This document shows, in pieces, positions 15,668 through 24,710 of a DNA stretch of 58,109 nucleotides. A program made the position numbers and the translations under genes. Source of the DNA: Rhodothermia bacterium (GTDB lineage Bacteria > Bacteroidota > Rhodothermia > Rhodothermales > JAAAOL01). Numbering within the stretch: the stretch's first letter is position 1; each line of letters opens with the position of its first letter. The notes below the pieces were generated by a model, which saw only the letters and a list, made by a program, of their open reading frames with translations, was not told the origin of the DNA and ran no database searches. The DNA is taken from contig JAUIDY010000024.1 of assembly GCA_030428385.1 (NCBI GenBank), positions 1 through 58,109 on the forward strand, in the 5' to 3' direction.

Positions 15668-17521
15668 ATGCCGCGCCTGTTTCTCCTTGTCCTGCTGCTG
15701 TTCTGTTTCGCCACCTCATTGCCCACCGTCCTTCCCGCCTACGGGCAGGCCGAACCCCGCTTTGAAGACGGGCAGGCGCAGGTCGTCCTCGCCTTCGCCG
15801 ACTCGTCGGCCTGGATTCGCGAAGAACTGTGGGTGGAGACGGAGTTTGACTCCGATGGCGATGGAGCCCTCGACCGGATGCATGTGGCCGTGGTACGTCC
15901 CGCACAAACCGAAACGGAAGGCTTACAGGTGCCCGTGATCTATGAGACCAGCCCGTACTACTCGGGGACGGCAGGCAGCGGGCGCGACTACTTCTGGGAT
16001 GTCCGTCAGCCTGTTGGAGCCGAGCCGCCGGCCCGCAGCGCTGCTCCCATACCGCGTCTGCGCGTGCGGCGAGGCATCTCCAACACCCACGTCGATACCT
16101 GGGTGCCGCGTGGCTTTGCCGTCGTGCATTCGTCGTCGCCGGGCACGGGCCTGTCGGAGGGATGCCCCACCGTGGGCGCACCGAATGAATCGCTTGCGCC
16201 AAAAGCCGTGATCGACTGGCTCAATGGGCGGGCGCAGGGCTTTACGCAAGCACGCGGCGGCGAACCGGTCACGGCGGACTGGAGCACCGGCAAGGTGGGC
16301 ATGACGGGCACCTCATACAACGGCACGCTGCCGCTGGCCGCCGCTACCACGGGCGTCGAAGGACTCGAAGCCATCATTCCCATTGCGCCCAACACCTCGT
16401 ACTACCATTATTACCGCGCCAATGGGCTCGTACGTCACCCCGGCGGCTACCTCGGCGAAGACATCGACGTGCTCTACGACTTTATCCACAGCCGCGACTC
16501 TGACCGCCGCGCCTACTGCGACGCCACCGTCCGCGACGGCGACATGCATGGCGGCTTCGACCGTGTCACGGGCGACTACAACGACTTCTGGGCGGGGCGC
16601 GACTACCTCAACGCCATCGACGGCGTGACGGCCCCGACGCTGATGGCGCACGCCTTCAACGACTGGAACGTGATGCCCTGGCACAGCTACCGCATCGTGA
16701 AGGCGCTCAAGGAAAAAGGGGTCCCGGTGCAGGTGTACTACCATCAGGGCGGCCACGGCGGCGCGCCGCCGCTCGAACGGATGAACCGTTGGTTTACGCG
16801 CTACCTCTACGGCATCGAAAACGGCGTAGAAGACGATCCGAAGTCGTGGATTGTACGCGAGGGCGATCCGCGGGAGACACCGACGCCCTACGCCGACTAT
16901 CCGCACCCCGAAGCCGCATCAGTGACACTCTATCCGGTAGCCGCCGAAACCCGCGCCGATGGCATGCACGGCATCGGCACCCTGTCGATGGCGGCTACTT
17001 CTGGCCAAGGCACCGCCCAGGTGATCGACAACGTCTCGTTCGATGGGCAGGCCCTTGCGGGGGCTGAGTGGACACCGCACCGGCTGCTTTTCGTCACACC
17101 GCCCTTATCGGCTCCGCTGCACCTTTCTGGCCAGCCCAATATTCAGCTTCGTGTCGCCTCCGACCAGCCTGCCGTCAACCTGTCGGTGTGGCTCGTGTCG
17201 CTCCCGTGGACCGAAGGCCGCCGCGCCCGAGGCGGCATCATCACCCGTGGCTGGGCCGACCCGCAGAACCACGCCTCGCTCACGGAAAGTGAACCGCTGG
17301 AACCGGGTACGTTTTACGAACTCAGCTTCGACCTCCAACCCGACGACCAAGTGATTGCTGCCGGGCAGCAACTTGGCCTGATGGTCTTCGCGAGCGACCG
17401 GGACTTCACGCTGTGGCCCGCACCCGGCACCATCCTGGACGTTGACCTCGACGCCACGGTGTTGACGTTGCCGATAGTGGGTGGTGCAGCAATGGTGGAA
17501 ACGGCGTTTTCGGACGATTAA
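15668..17521 (+). CDS. S15 family peptidase / CocE-NonD hydrolase, exported
   Basis: A 617-residue protein. Residues 1-26 form a signal peptide ending AYGQ. The alpha/beta hydrolase core carries the nucleophile motif GTSYNG (Ser216), the acid Asp332 in FNDWNV and His363 in HQGGHGG, matching the Xaa-Pro dipeptidyl-peptidase S15 triad. A C-terminal jelly roll (about 470-617) is the PepX_C domain. It probably releases X-Pro dipeptides or hydrolyses esters outside the cytoplasm. The ATG at 15668 is chosen over one at 15611 because the signal peptide begins there. Convergent with the VOC gene. Confidence 0.92.
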   Translation: MPRLFLLVLLLFCFATSLPTVLPAYGQAEPRFEDGQAQVVLAFADSSAWIREELWVETEFDSDGDGALDRMHVAVVRPAQTETEGLQVPVIYETSPYYSGTAGSGRDYFWDVRQPVGAEPPARSAAPIPRLRVRRGISNTHVDTWVPRGFAVVHSSSPGTGLSEGCPTVGAPNESLAPKAVIDWLNGRAQGFTQARGGEPVTADWSTGKVGMTGTSYNGTLPLAAATTGVEGLEAIIPIAPNTSYYHYYRANGLVRHPGGYLGEDIDVLYDFIHSRDSDRRAYCDATVRDGDMHGGFDRVTGDYNDFWAGRDYLNAIDGVTAPTLMAHAFNDWNVMPWHSYRIVKALKEKGVPVQVYYHQGGHGGAPPLERMNRWFTRYLYGIENGVEDDPKSWIVREGDPRETPTPYADYPHPEAASVTLYPVAAETRADGMHGIGTLSMAATSGQGTAQVIDNVSFDGQALAGAEWTPHRLLFVTPPLSAPLHLSGQPNIQLRVASDQPAVNLSVWLVSLPWTEGRRARGGIITRGWADPQNHASLTESEPLEPGTFYELSFDLQPDDQVIAAGQQLGLMVFASDRDFTLWPAPGTILDVDLDATVLTLPIVGGAAMVETAFSDD

Positions 17522-17533
17522 AAACCAGAACCG

Positions 17534-18016
17534 CTATTCCTCCAACAGCGAGGTAAGCTGGATGATGTTGCCTTCGGGATCGTGAAGTTGCACGAGCCGG
17601 ACGCCGTGCCGTACAAAATCGATGACGCGGGGACGTTCGCCCGTGGCTACCGCGATGCGATCGGCGACAGCGGCCACATCGGGCACGCGGAAGCCGACTT
17701 TGGCAAAACCCAGCGCGCGCTCGGCGGGCTGGGCGCGGTTGTCGCGGATGATTTCGACGAAAAGGTCGGCGTTGGTTAGGTTGACGATGCGCCAGCGTCC
17801 GTCGTCGGCTTCGGTGTCATCCAACACCTCCAACCCAAATGCCGTGCGGTACCAAGCCACGGCGGCCTCTACGTCTGCCACCTGCACCGCCACATACTGC
17901 GGCGCTCCGATATGCGGCACCCATACCGCCGACGTGTCTTGCGCCATCGACTGTTGCCCCAGTAGCAGAGCGAGCATGATCCATCCAAAGGTCTTCCGGT
18001 TTCGCATGAGGGCCAT
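17534..18016 (-). CDS. VOC (glyoxalase/bleomycin resistance-like) protein, exported
   Basis: A 160-residue protein with an N-terminal hydrophobic segment ending SMAQ, so probably exported. A single vicinal-oxygen-chelate domain follows: YVAVQVADVEAAVAWYRTAF at the start, then VNLTNADLFVEII, and the closing VRLVQLHDPEGNIIQLTSLL. The family binds a divalent metal and small substrates; substrate unknown. An alternative start at an ATG three codons in is equally possible. Convergent with the S15 peptidase, with only 12 bp between the stops. Confidence 0.85.
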   Translation of the reverse strand: MALMRNRKTFGWIMLALLLGQQSMAQDTSAVWVPHIGAPQYVAVQVADVEAAVAWYRTAFGLEVLDDTEADDGRWRIVNLTNADLFVEIIRDNRAQPAERALGFAKVGFRVPDVAAVADRIAVATGERPRVIDFVRHGVRLVQLHDPEGNIIQLTSLLEE

Positions 18017-18085
18017 CTCTCAACATAACAGGGAGTGAGCAGCGCTGGCATTCGGGCGACGCCCGTCAAAGTTACAGCCGTACTT

Positions 18086-18127
18086 AGTACGCTGACAAGT
18101 CTGAGAGGATAGGCGAGTCAGCGTACT
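18086..18127. repeat. Perfect 11-bp inverted repeat after the YdeI-like gene
   Basis: AGTACGCTGAC (18086-18096) and GTCAGCGTACT (18117-18127) frame a 20-nt loop immediately beyond the stop of the minus-strand YdeI-like gene. No T-run follows, so it may be a processing or weak termination hairpin. Confidence 0.55.
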
Positions 18128-18720
18128 TATTGCCAATGATTGGCCCGGATGTTATCGGCGGCCAAGCGCGCCGTCTCGGCAATGCGTTTTTCTCGCGTCG
18201 CGGCCCGTTTGGCGCTTTTGATCCACCAGAGGATGGTCTTTTTGGACGAGTCGGGGGACGAGTCGGGGAACGCGTCGAAGTGGGTGTGGGCGGCGGCGTT
18301 CGCGTCGAGGGCCGCGCGCAGGTCATCCGGTACCACAAGGTTTTCGATGCTGTCGTAGACGGACCAGCTTCCATCGGCTTTGGCCTCGTCGATCTTTTGC
18401 CGCCCGGCGAGGGTCATTCGGCCTCGCTTTTCCAGACGAGTGACGCGCTGCTTGTTCAGGCGCGACCACGGGCTTCCAGCCTTGCGTGGTGTGAAGAGCC
18501 GCATCGTGCGCGCGTCGTCCAGCTTGTTGGGACGGCTGTCTACCCACCCAAAACACAGGGCTTCCTCCACGGTGGCCTCGTAGGCGAGGTACGGCTGGTC
18601 GCTGTCTTTTTTGTACGTCACCAGCCAGACACCCGGCGTCGTCTGGTGATGCGCGGCGAGCCATTCGCGCCAGTCTTCGCGGGTGGCTGCGGTAAATCGC
18701 CTGTAGTCCGTTATACCCAT
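18127..18720 (-). CDS. YdeI/OmpD-associated family protein (OmdA-like)
   Basis: A 197-residue soluble protein. It starts DYRRFTAATREDWREWLAAH, contains the family core VEEALCFGWVDSRPNKLDD and PRKAGSPWSRLNKQRVTRL, and ends in a helical tail KSAKRAATREKRIAETARL. This is the YdeI/OmpD-associated family (PF13376 region at the C-terminus), linked to peptide-antibiotic resistance in enterobacteria though the mechanism is not established. Monocistronic. Confidence 0.85.
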   Translation of the reverse strand: MGITDYRRFTAATREDWREWLAAHHQTTPGVWLVTYKKDSDQPYLAYEATVEEALCFGWVDSRPNKLDDARTMRLFTPRKAGSPWSRLNKQRVTRLEKRGRMTLAGRQKIDEAKADGSWSVYDSIENLVVPDDLRAALDANAAAHTHFDAFPDSSPDSSKKTILWWIKSAKRAATREKRIAETARLAADNIRANHWQ

Positions 18721-19178
18721 CGTTCATCCAGACAAAGAAAGCACGGAGGAGGCGCGTCCACCTACCCCAACCAGGCTGTGATGTTCACCCAACGGGCGGC
18801 GTTCGATGGGGCTGACCTATCTCGTCTTCGCTGGCTATTCATGCGAATAAGAGCGCAGCAGGCAACAAAGCCGAAGGCACCGCATTGGAACGCCCATCAC
18901 CGCCGTTCCCGTTTCTATTTTGCCTCGGTAGCGGATACATTCCACCCGCTTACCGGATCTGCGAGGACATGCCGTAGGTGATTATTGTTCACGGCTGCCC
19001 TTCAGATGGCCTCTTCTTGAGATTATTTTTGATTGGTGTTTCTGGTCGGATGTATTGCCCCAACGAGGCACAGCTACGTCTACCGCACCCTTTTGGCAGA
19101 TCCTTGTAGCACGTCTTCTGCGAAACGCGGGCCTTTTGCCTGCTCCTTCGCCCTTTTTTCCTTTCCCGTACTTCTTTT
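18721..19178. other. 458-bp intergenic region before the helicase gene
   Basis: No protein-coding frame is convincing. The last about 60 bases before the helicase ATG are pyrimidine-rich with no Shine-Dalgarno sequence. A possible Bacteroidota-type promoter (TTG at about 19029 and TATTG about 21 nt later) is only a weak match. A long leader would fit a regulated helicase mRNA but no fold is evident. Confidence 0.35.
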
Positions 19179-20426
19179 ATGACGACCTTTAAAACCCTCG
19201 GCTTGTCCGAGAACATCCTGCGTGGCGTCTTTGCCGCCGGGTATGACACCCCCACCCCCATTCAAGCCGCCGCTATCCCCATCGCCAGTTCGGGTCAAGA
19301 CCTGATTGGCTGTGCCCAGACAGGCACCGGGAAAACGGCGGGCTTTGTCCTTCCCCTCCTTCATCGCCTATCGATGGGACGACGGCCGCGTGGCCGCCGC
19401 GAAGTCCGCGCCCTGGTGCTTGCCCCCACGCGGGAGCTGGCCATCCAGGTGGAAGACGCCGTGCGCACGTATGGCAAACATGTCTCGCTCTACAGCACCA
19501 CCATCTACGGTGGCGTAGGCATGGGGCCGCAGATCAAGGCCTTGCGGCGCGGCGTCGATATTGTGGTGGCCACACCAGGCCGCCTGCTTGATCACATGGA
19601 TCGCGGCAACGTTGATCTTTCTCAGGTTGAAATCTTGGTCCTGGACGAAGCCGACCGCATGCTGGACATGGGCTTCATCCGCGACATGCGCAAGATCATC
19701 GCCGAAATTCCTCGGCGGCGGCAGACCCTGCTTTTCTCGGCGACGATGCCCCAAGAGGTGCAGACGTTTGCCCGCGACATCATGGCCCGCGATGCCGAGT
19801 TTATCGAAATCGGCGAACGGCGCAACCCGGCCAAGACGGTGGTACAGCATGCCTGTGGCGTAGACCACCACCAGAAAATGGACCTGCTGCTTCATGTGTT
19901 GGAAAACGAGCCCGTGGAAAACGTGCTGGTCTTCTCGCGCACGAAGCACCGCGCCGACCGCATCACCAAGCGCTTGTCGAAGAAAGGCTTTGCCGCGACG
20001 GCGTTGCACTCCAACAAGTCGCAAAACCAGCGCCAGCGCGCCCTTGAGGGCTTTAAGCGCGGCAGGTTCCAGATCATGGTGGCCACCGACATTGCGGCCC
20101 GCGGCATCGATGTGGATACCATCTCGCATGTGATCAACTACGACACGCCCAGCGAGGCCGAATCCTACATCCACCGCATCGGGCGTACCGGGCGGGCGCA
20201 GACCAGCGGCGACGCCATCACGTTTGTGACGCACGACGAGAAGAAGTACCTCCGCAACATTGAGCGACACACCGGGCAACTGCTCCAGCGCAAGACGTAC
20301 GACGACTTCGAAACAAGCGTCGTCCTTGAGACTGAGGAAGAAGCCTCGAACCGCAACACCCGCCGTAAGAAGAACCGAGGGCGCGGCCAACACTCCCGGC
20401 GTCGCTCGTCCTCCCGGCGCAACTAG
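19179..20426 (+). CDS. rhlE: DEAD-box RNA helicase, RhlE type
   Basis: A 415-residue ATP-dependent RNA helicase. All motifs are present: Q motif (FKTLGLSENILRGV...TPIQ), motif I AQTGTGKT (46-53), PTRELA (84-89), TPGRL (133-137), DEAD (157-160), SAT (188-190), then ATDIAARGIDVD and HRIGRTGRA in the second RecA domain. The C-terminus is a short Arg/Lys/Ser tail (RRKKNRGRGQHSRRR) that should bind RNA. The length and short basic tail fit the RhlE branch, involved in ribosome or RNA remodelling. Monocistronic, ended by a terminator. Confidence 0.93.
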   Translation: MTTFKTLGLSENILRGVFAAGYDTPTPIQAAAIPIASSGQDLIGCAQTGTGKTAGFVLPLLHRLSMGRRPRGRREVRALVLAPTRELAIQVEDAVRTYGKHVSLYSTTIYGGVGMGPQIKALRRGVDIVVATPGRLLDHMDRGNVDLSQVEILVLDEADRMLDMGFIRDMRKIIAEIPRRRQTLLFSATMPQEVQTFARDIMARDAEFIEIGERRNPAKTVVQHACGVDHHQKMDLLLHVLENEPVENVLVFSRTKHRADRITKRLSKKGFAATALHSNKSQNQRQRALEGFKRGRFQIMVATDIAARGIDVDTISHVINYDTPSEAESYIHRIGRTGRAQTSGDAITFVTHDEKKYLRNIERHTGQLLQRKTYDDFETSVVLETEEEASNRNTRRKKNRGRGQHSRRRSSSRRN

Positions 20427-20452
20427 CGTCCTAACTAGGCACCCATTTCCCC

Positions 20453-20490
20453 AAAAGCCGCTCTTCTGCAAAAGGAGGGTGGCTTTTCTT
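20453..20490. terminator. Bidirectional terminator between helicase and membrane protein genes
   Basis: AAAAGCC (20453-20459) pairs with GGCTTTT (20481-20487), extended by partial GC pairing. T-runs lie on the correct side on both strands, so it can end both convergent transcripts. Confidence 0.7.
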
Positions 20491-20516
20491 ATGGAGAAGC
20501 GTCGTGCTTCCCTCGC

Positions 20517-21029
20517 TCAGGGCAGTGCATCAAACGAAGCGGACGGGGCTTCGTCTTGAAAACCAACCAGCATCGCTTCCTGGGTGTCGCGTAGATACTT
20601 CACCCGCAGCGTGGTGCCGGGTCGCAGGTTGTACAACTCGGTACGCGGGATCAGCTTGGTGATTTCGGTCTGGAATGCCCCCTGATGCGGCGGCTGGATC
20701 TCGACCCGCATGCCCACCACGGGCTGCTCGTTGATCGTCGTTCCGGTCTCCCACGTTTTCACCAGCGTGGCATCGCCCAGCACGCCTTCGGCTTCAATCC
20801 GGCGGTGTACGCGGCTACGCACCACCTGCGCAGCAACGGCAAAGCCCACCATACATGCCATACACAATGCCATCCCCACCAGCGATACGCGGGTGAGCAG
20901 GGGCAGTTCGGCCCAGCCATACGAGCCTTCTGGCATCCCCATCATGCCGATGAACATGGTGGTGAACGGGATCCAGAACAGCCCAAAGCAGCGGCGACTG
21001 AGGCGTTTGAAGTGGTGATAGCGGTCCAT
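20517..21029 (-). CDS. Hypothetical membrane protein
   Basis: A 170-residue protein with two membrane helices (about 15-33 and 42-70), then a soluble C-terminal domain. That domain reads as mixed beta strands (DATLVKTWETG, VVGMRVEIQP, TTLRVKYL) and could be a small OB- or PH-like fold. No family recognised. The ATG at 21029 has a good GGAGG seven bases upstream, which decides it over an ATG at 21053. The bipartite TTTCCGGTTT-N10-TTGCGTAAAG element lies 43 nt (to its TTGCGT) before this start. Confidence 0.65.
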   Translation of the reverse strand: MDRYHHFKRLSRRCFGLFWIPFTTMFIGMMGMPEGSYGWAELPLLTRVSLVGMALCMACMVGFAVAAQVVRSRVHRRIEAEGVLGDATLVKTWETGTTINEQPVVGMRVEIQPPHQGAFQTEITKLIPRTELYNLRPGTTLRVKYLRDTQEAMLVGFQDEAPSASFDALP

Positions 21030-21068
21030 CTGTTTCCTCCGTTGGCAGATCACACAGGGGGTTTCCCT

Positions 21069-21098
21069 CTTTACGCAAACCCGCCCCCAAACCGGAAA
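21069..21098 (-). promoter_or_regulatory. Bipartite element, copy A (before 20517-21029)
   Basis: Minus strand reads TTTCCGGTTT, 10 nt, TTGCGTAAAG. The gap from the TTGCGT to the ATG is 43 nt. Same half-sites and spacing as copies B and C. The layout suits an alternative-sigma promoter or an operator. Confidence 0.6.
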
Positions 21099-21120
21099 CG
21101 CTCCGCCTCAACCAACTCGC

Positions 21121-24100
21121 TCAGTTGCCAACCGCAGGCGACGAAAACGGCGGTGGTGTGACGGTGGGAGCCGGTTCGGCCTCCAGCAGCCGCAGCGCTT
21201 CCTCGATGGCGCGGTCCAACTGCGGGTCGCGCCCTTCGGCCAGGGCCTGCGCACTCAGGCGCACCTCAATGTCGGGCGCTACGCCTTCATTCTCGGCAAT
21301 CCATTGGTTGTTGATCGGATCGAAGACGGCGTTGTCGGGGGCCGTAAGTGCCCCGCCGTCCACCAGCCCATAATGCACCGACGACTTGACCAGCCCGCCC
21401 CACGTCCGCATCCCGATGAGCGGCCCAGCTTGCTGCTGCCGGAAAACCCACGGGAAAAAGTCGCCGCCGGAGCCTGCTTTTTCGTTGATCAGCAGCACCT
21501 TGGGACCAAGAATCCCGGCAGGCAGACGGAACGGCTGTCCGTCGGGCACTTCGTTGGTGATCGCTGCCCGGAGCCGCCGCGTCATCAGGTCCACCATATA
21601 ATCATCCAACAAGCCACCGCCGTTGAACCGCTCGTCGATGATGGCGGCGGGTTTGTCCTGTTGCGCGAAGTAGTAGCGGTCGAAGGACACCACGCCTGCG
21701 CCGCCCGTATTGGGCACCCAGATGTAGGCGAGGCGTCCGTCCGAATGCTCCTCCACGTAGCGGCGGTTGTCCTCCACCCAGGCCCGCTGCCGCAGGCCAC
21801 CCTCGTTGCGGATAGGCTCGACGCTGACAGTCCACGCCCCTTCCATCGACGGCGCGTCGTTGATGTGCAGCACCGTTTGCCGGTCGGCGGTGCCATCCAG
21901 CAGGCGGTACGGGTTGTCATTGGCCGTTAGGGTACGCCCATCCACGGCAAGGAGGTAATGGCCTTCCTCGACGTTCAGCCCCGGGCGGTCCAGCGGGGCG
22001 TCAAGGCCCGGGTTCCAGCTTTCGGCGGTGTAGATACGCTGGAAACGCCAATGCCCCTCGTGCGCCTCGAAGTCGGCCCCGAGCAACCCGACGCGCACGG
22101 TGTCAACTGCCGGGAAGTCGCCGCCGAAAACAAAGCTGTGCCCCACCGAAAGCTCGCCGTTCATCTGATCGAGCAGGTAGCTCAAGTCCGTGCGATGGCG
22201 GACGTATGGAACGAGAGGTGCGTAGCGCTGACGGACCACCTCCCAGTCACGCCCGTGCAGGTTGGGATCGTAGAAAAAGTCGCGTTCGTAATGCCACGCT
22301 TCCTCGAAGATCTGCGTCCATTCTTCGCTGCGGTCGAGCCACATGCGCAGTTCCACGTTCAGCGTGCCGTCGCCGGGACCGGGTTTGGCGCCGGTATCCA
22401 CGATACGCCACGTTCCGCCCGTGCGGGCCAGCAGCTTCTTGCCGTCGTGCGAGACAGCCACCTGTTGCACGCCTTCGAGAAAGGCCTCGGCCTTGCGCTC
22501 TTCGAGCGTAAATTTGTGCAGCGTGCCGCCTCCGCGAATAAACACACTTCCCTCTGGTCCCGCCAAGGTTGCGAAATAGTTGCCCTCCGGCATCGGCAGG
22601 GGCACCGTGCGGCGGTCGAGGTTGTCGGCATCGATCTGCACGGTGACTTCCGCTTCATCATCGCTTTCTGCTTCATCGTCGCCTTCATCGTCCGAGGCAT
22701 CGTCTTCGACGGGTTCTTCATCGCTTTCAGGCGGGAACGGCGACGGATCGTCTTCGCGCAAAATGACCACATAGGCAGCCTGATCAGCGTCGGCTTTCAT
22801 GGCACTGGTGTTGGCCCACCCGGAGCCGAGCGCGACGTTGGTACTGGCGAGGAAATAGAGGTGCCGTCCGTCGCGGTCCCACGCGGGCGCATGCGCATCA
22901 GCAAGCGGATCGGTAAGCACGGTGGCCTCCTGCGTCTCCACGTTCCAGGCCCACACCCGCCGGAAGTTATTAGGGGCGGTTTTGGCGTAAGCCAGCCATT
23001 TTGAATCCGGCGACCACGTGATCCCGAGCCGCCCCCGCTCGATGTTGGTGCCGCCTACGTCGGCAGTGGTGATACGCTTGGTCTCCAGATTGAGCACCTG
23101 AATGCGCACGTCATCATCCACAAACGCCAGCCGCGTGCCATCCGGCGACCACGCAGGCTCCCATGCCATCTTCGACACGCCGATGGCGATGCCTTCGGGT
23201 TCGCTCAGCCCATCCTGATCCGCGAGCATCAATACGTAGCCGTCGCCGTCATCCGAGAACCACGCAATCTGGCTGCCGTCGGGCGACCAGAGCGGGGCGC
23301 GGTCGGCAACCCCCGAGGTACGGGTGAGGTTACGGGAATCGCCGTTTTCGATAGGCACGGTGAAGATTTCGCCGCGTGCTTCCATCACCGCTCGTTTTCC
23401 CGTCGGCGAGAGGGCGACGTTGCTGACACGGTCGCCCACAAATTCCCAGCCCGGCTCGGCCCACGGAAAATCGCCGCGCACGGTGAGGTGAAGTTGCTGG
23501 CTCTCGCCTGTGGCCGGATCGAAGGTGTGCAAATAGCCATCGCGCTCAAAGGCGAGCATCCCGGCCCCGCCTGTCAGCCACTTAACATCGGGTTCGTCGA
23601 AGGAGGTCACCTGGGCGACGGTGCCGCCTGCCGGGTCGTACGACCAGATGTTGACGGGTCCACTGCGGTCGGAGAGAAAATAGATCGTGTCGCCGAGCCA
23701 GACGGGGTGCGTGTCGGTGGTGCGCTCGTTGGGCAGCCACGTCTCGTCCAGCGTGTCGAGATTGAGCAGCACCAGCGGTGTGTTTTGCCCACCGCGATAG
23801 TCCTGGAACTCCGCCTCCCACCGATCCATGCGGTCGATGATGAGGGCGTTGCCGTCGGGCGAAAACGACCCGCGATGTCCCCAGGGTGCCGGCAATAGTT
23901 CTGGTGGCCCTCCATTGGCTGGGACGGTCCACAGCCGGTCGTGGCCCGATGGCGCGGTGCCGCGCGTGGAGGCGTAGAGGATGCGGCTCCCATCGGGCGT
24001 CCACCCCACGGTGTGTGTACCCGCCGGATACCATGTCAGCCGCGTGGGCGTCCCGCCGTTGACCGAAACCACGTACACCGCGTCCGTGCCCGAGCGGTTG

Positions 24101-24351
24101 GAGGTAAAAGCCAGCAATTGCCCATCCGGCGAGAAGTGCGGATTGCTCTCCACGGCGGGCGTGCTGGTAAGGCGACGGGCCTCGCCCCCTTCGCGGTCGG
24201 CGATCCACAAATCGCTGCCATACGCAAAGGCAACATGGGTGGCGCTGAGGGTGGGCTGGCGCAGCAGCCGGGTTTCGTCTTGGGCCTGAGCAGCAAGGGG
24301 CAACAGCAGCATGCCCAACCCCAGCATCAAAAAGGAGTACGTTTTTTTCAT
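21121..24351 (-). CDS. Tricorn protease-like S41 peptidase with N-terminal propellers
   Basis: A 1076-residue exported protease. Signal peptide 1-23 (ending AQAQ). About 35-670 are TolB/WD40-type blades (FSPDGQLLAF, WSPDGSQIAW repeats) forming substrate-filtering propellers. An acidic Asp/Glu-rich insert near 560-600 breaks the second propeller. The C-terminal part has a tricorn core, PDZ and S41 protease: SVGHSF supplies the His, GSGGD holds the nucleophile Ser at about 961, and NEGVAPDIEV the Glu. Tricorn is cytosolic in archaea, but bacterial homologues like this are often exported. The ATG at 24351 begins the signal peptide; a start at 24390 is less likely. Confidence 0.93.
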   Translation of the reverse strand: MKKTYSFLMLGLGMLLLPLAAQAQDETRLLRQPTLSATHVAFAYGSDLWIADREGGEARRLTSTPAVESNPHFSPDGQLLAFTSNRSGTDAVYVVSVNGGTPTRLTWYPAGTHTVGWTPDGSRILYASTRGTAPSGHDRLWTVPANGGPPELLPAPWGHRGSFSPDGNALIIDRMDRWEAEFQDYRGGQNTPLVLLNLDTLDETWLPNERTTDTHPVWLGDTIYFLSDRSGPVNIWSYDPAGGTVAQVTSFDEPDVKWLTGGAGMLAFERDGYLHTFDPATGESQQLHLTVRGDFPWAEPGWEFVGDRVSNVALSPTGKRAVMEARGEIFTVPIENGDSRNLTRTSGVADRAPLWSPDGSQIAWFSDDGDGYVLMLADQDGLSEPEGIAIGVSKMAWEPAWSPDGTRLAFVDDDVRIQVLNLETKRITTADVGGTNIERGRLGITWSPDSKWLAYAKTAPNNFRRVWAWNVETQEATVLTDPLADAHAPAWDRDGRHLYFLASTNVALGSGWANTSAMKADADQAAYVVILREDDPSPFPPESDEEPVEDDASDDEGDDEAESDDEAEVTVQIDADNLDRRTVPLPMPEGNYFATLAGPEGSVFIRGGGTLHKFTLEERKAEAFLEGVQQVAVSHDGKKLLARTGGTWRIVDTGAKPGPGDGTLNVELRMWLDRSEEWTQIFEEAWHYERDFFYDPNLHGRDWEVVRQRYAPLVPYVRHRTDLSYLLDQMNGELSVGHSFVFGGDFPAVDTVRVGLLGADFEAHEGHWRFQRIYTAESWNPGLDAPLDRPGLNVEEGHYLLAVDGRTLTANDNPYRLLDGTADRQTVLHINDAPSMEGAWTVSVEPIRNEGGLRQRAWVEDNRRYVEEHSDGRLAYIWVPNTGGAGVVSFDRYYFAQQDKPAAIIDERFNGGGLLDDYMVDLMTRRLRAAITNEVPDGQPFRLPAGILGPKVLLINEKAGSGGDFFPWVFRQQQAGPLIGMRTWGGLVKSSVHYGLVDGGALTAPDNAVFDPINNQWIAENEGVAPDIEVRLSAQALAEGRDPQLDRAIEEALRLLEAEPAPTVTPPPFSSPAVGN

Positions 24352-24439
24352 CGTCGCAGAAGAGAGAAGACCAAGAGGCTCTGGGAGCATACACGTTGGG
24401 CCGGAGAAATGCGAGACGGCAAACGCGGGTTAGATGTAC

Positions 24440-24472
24440 AAAAAAGCCCCGGCACGTTCTCGCGCCGGGGCT
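24440..24472 (-). terminator. Rho-independent terminator for the lipoprotein transcript
   Basis: On the minus strand AGCCCCGGC and GCCGGGGCT (24464-24472 and 24445-24453) form a perfect 9-bp stem with a 10-nt loop, followed by TTTTTT. It is the first terminator after the gene at 24711-25268. Confidence 0.88.
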
Positions 24473-24496
24473 ATCATGACGAAATACCCATTTCGT

Positions 24497-24684
24497 TTGT
24501 GGATGTCGGGATAGCGAAAAGGCTTCGTTTTACGTTCCCTCTCCCTCGATGGGAGAGGGACAGGGTGAGGGTGATTCGTTATACCGAGCAGAGCGCTTCT
24601 GTCAACGTATTTCCCCCTCACGCTGACTCCCTCCCACCAGGGGCGAGAGAACCCATTCCCGAAGGAATGTATCCAGACATCAAC
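24497..24684. repeat. Inverted pair of a REP-like repeat (copies 1 and 1')
   Basis: The left copy contains TTGTGGATGTCGGGATAG and TTCCCTCTCCC, then GGGAGAGGGACAGGGTGAGG. The right copy is a diverged reverse complement ending TATCCAGACATCAAC. A third copy lies at 41021-41099. The 'CCCTCTCCC.TGATGGGAGAGGG' core is a common bacterial interspersed repeat. Confidence 0.75.
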
Positions 24685-24710
24685 GAGGGCAGTTCGTATA
24701 AAACGCGGCT

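Larger units (their letters stand above)
24352..24710. other. Intergenic region with terminator and inverted repeats
   Basis: No gene. It holds the tricorn promoter region, the minus-strand terminator at 24440-24472 and the inverted repeat pair at 24497-24684. A CCGGAGAA stretch at 24401-24408 vaguely resembles the TTTCCGGT half of the bipartite element, but the second half is absent. Confidence 0.6.

Noticed and set aside
18240-18275. GACGAGTCGGGG direct repeats
   Set aside because: They are inside the YdeI-like gene and encode a Ser/Asp-Pro repeat (PDSSPDSS), so they are coding.
18130-18981. 283-codon plus-strand frame
   Set aside because: It is antisense to the YdeI-like gene; composition is that of a shadow frame.
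24385-24410. Fourth copy of the bipartite element before the tricorn gene
   Set aside because: Only a degenerate CCGGAGAA half is present; the TTGCGT half is missing at the required distance.
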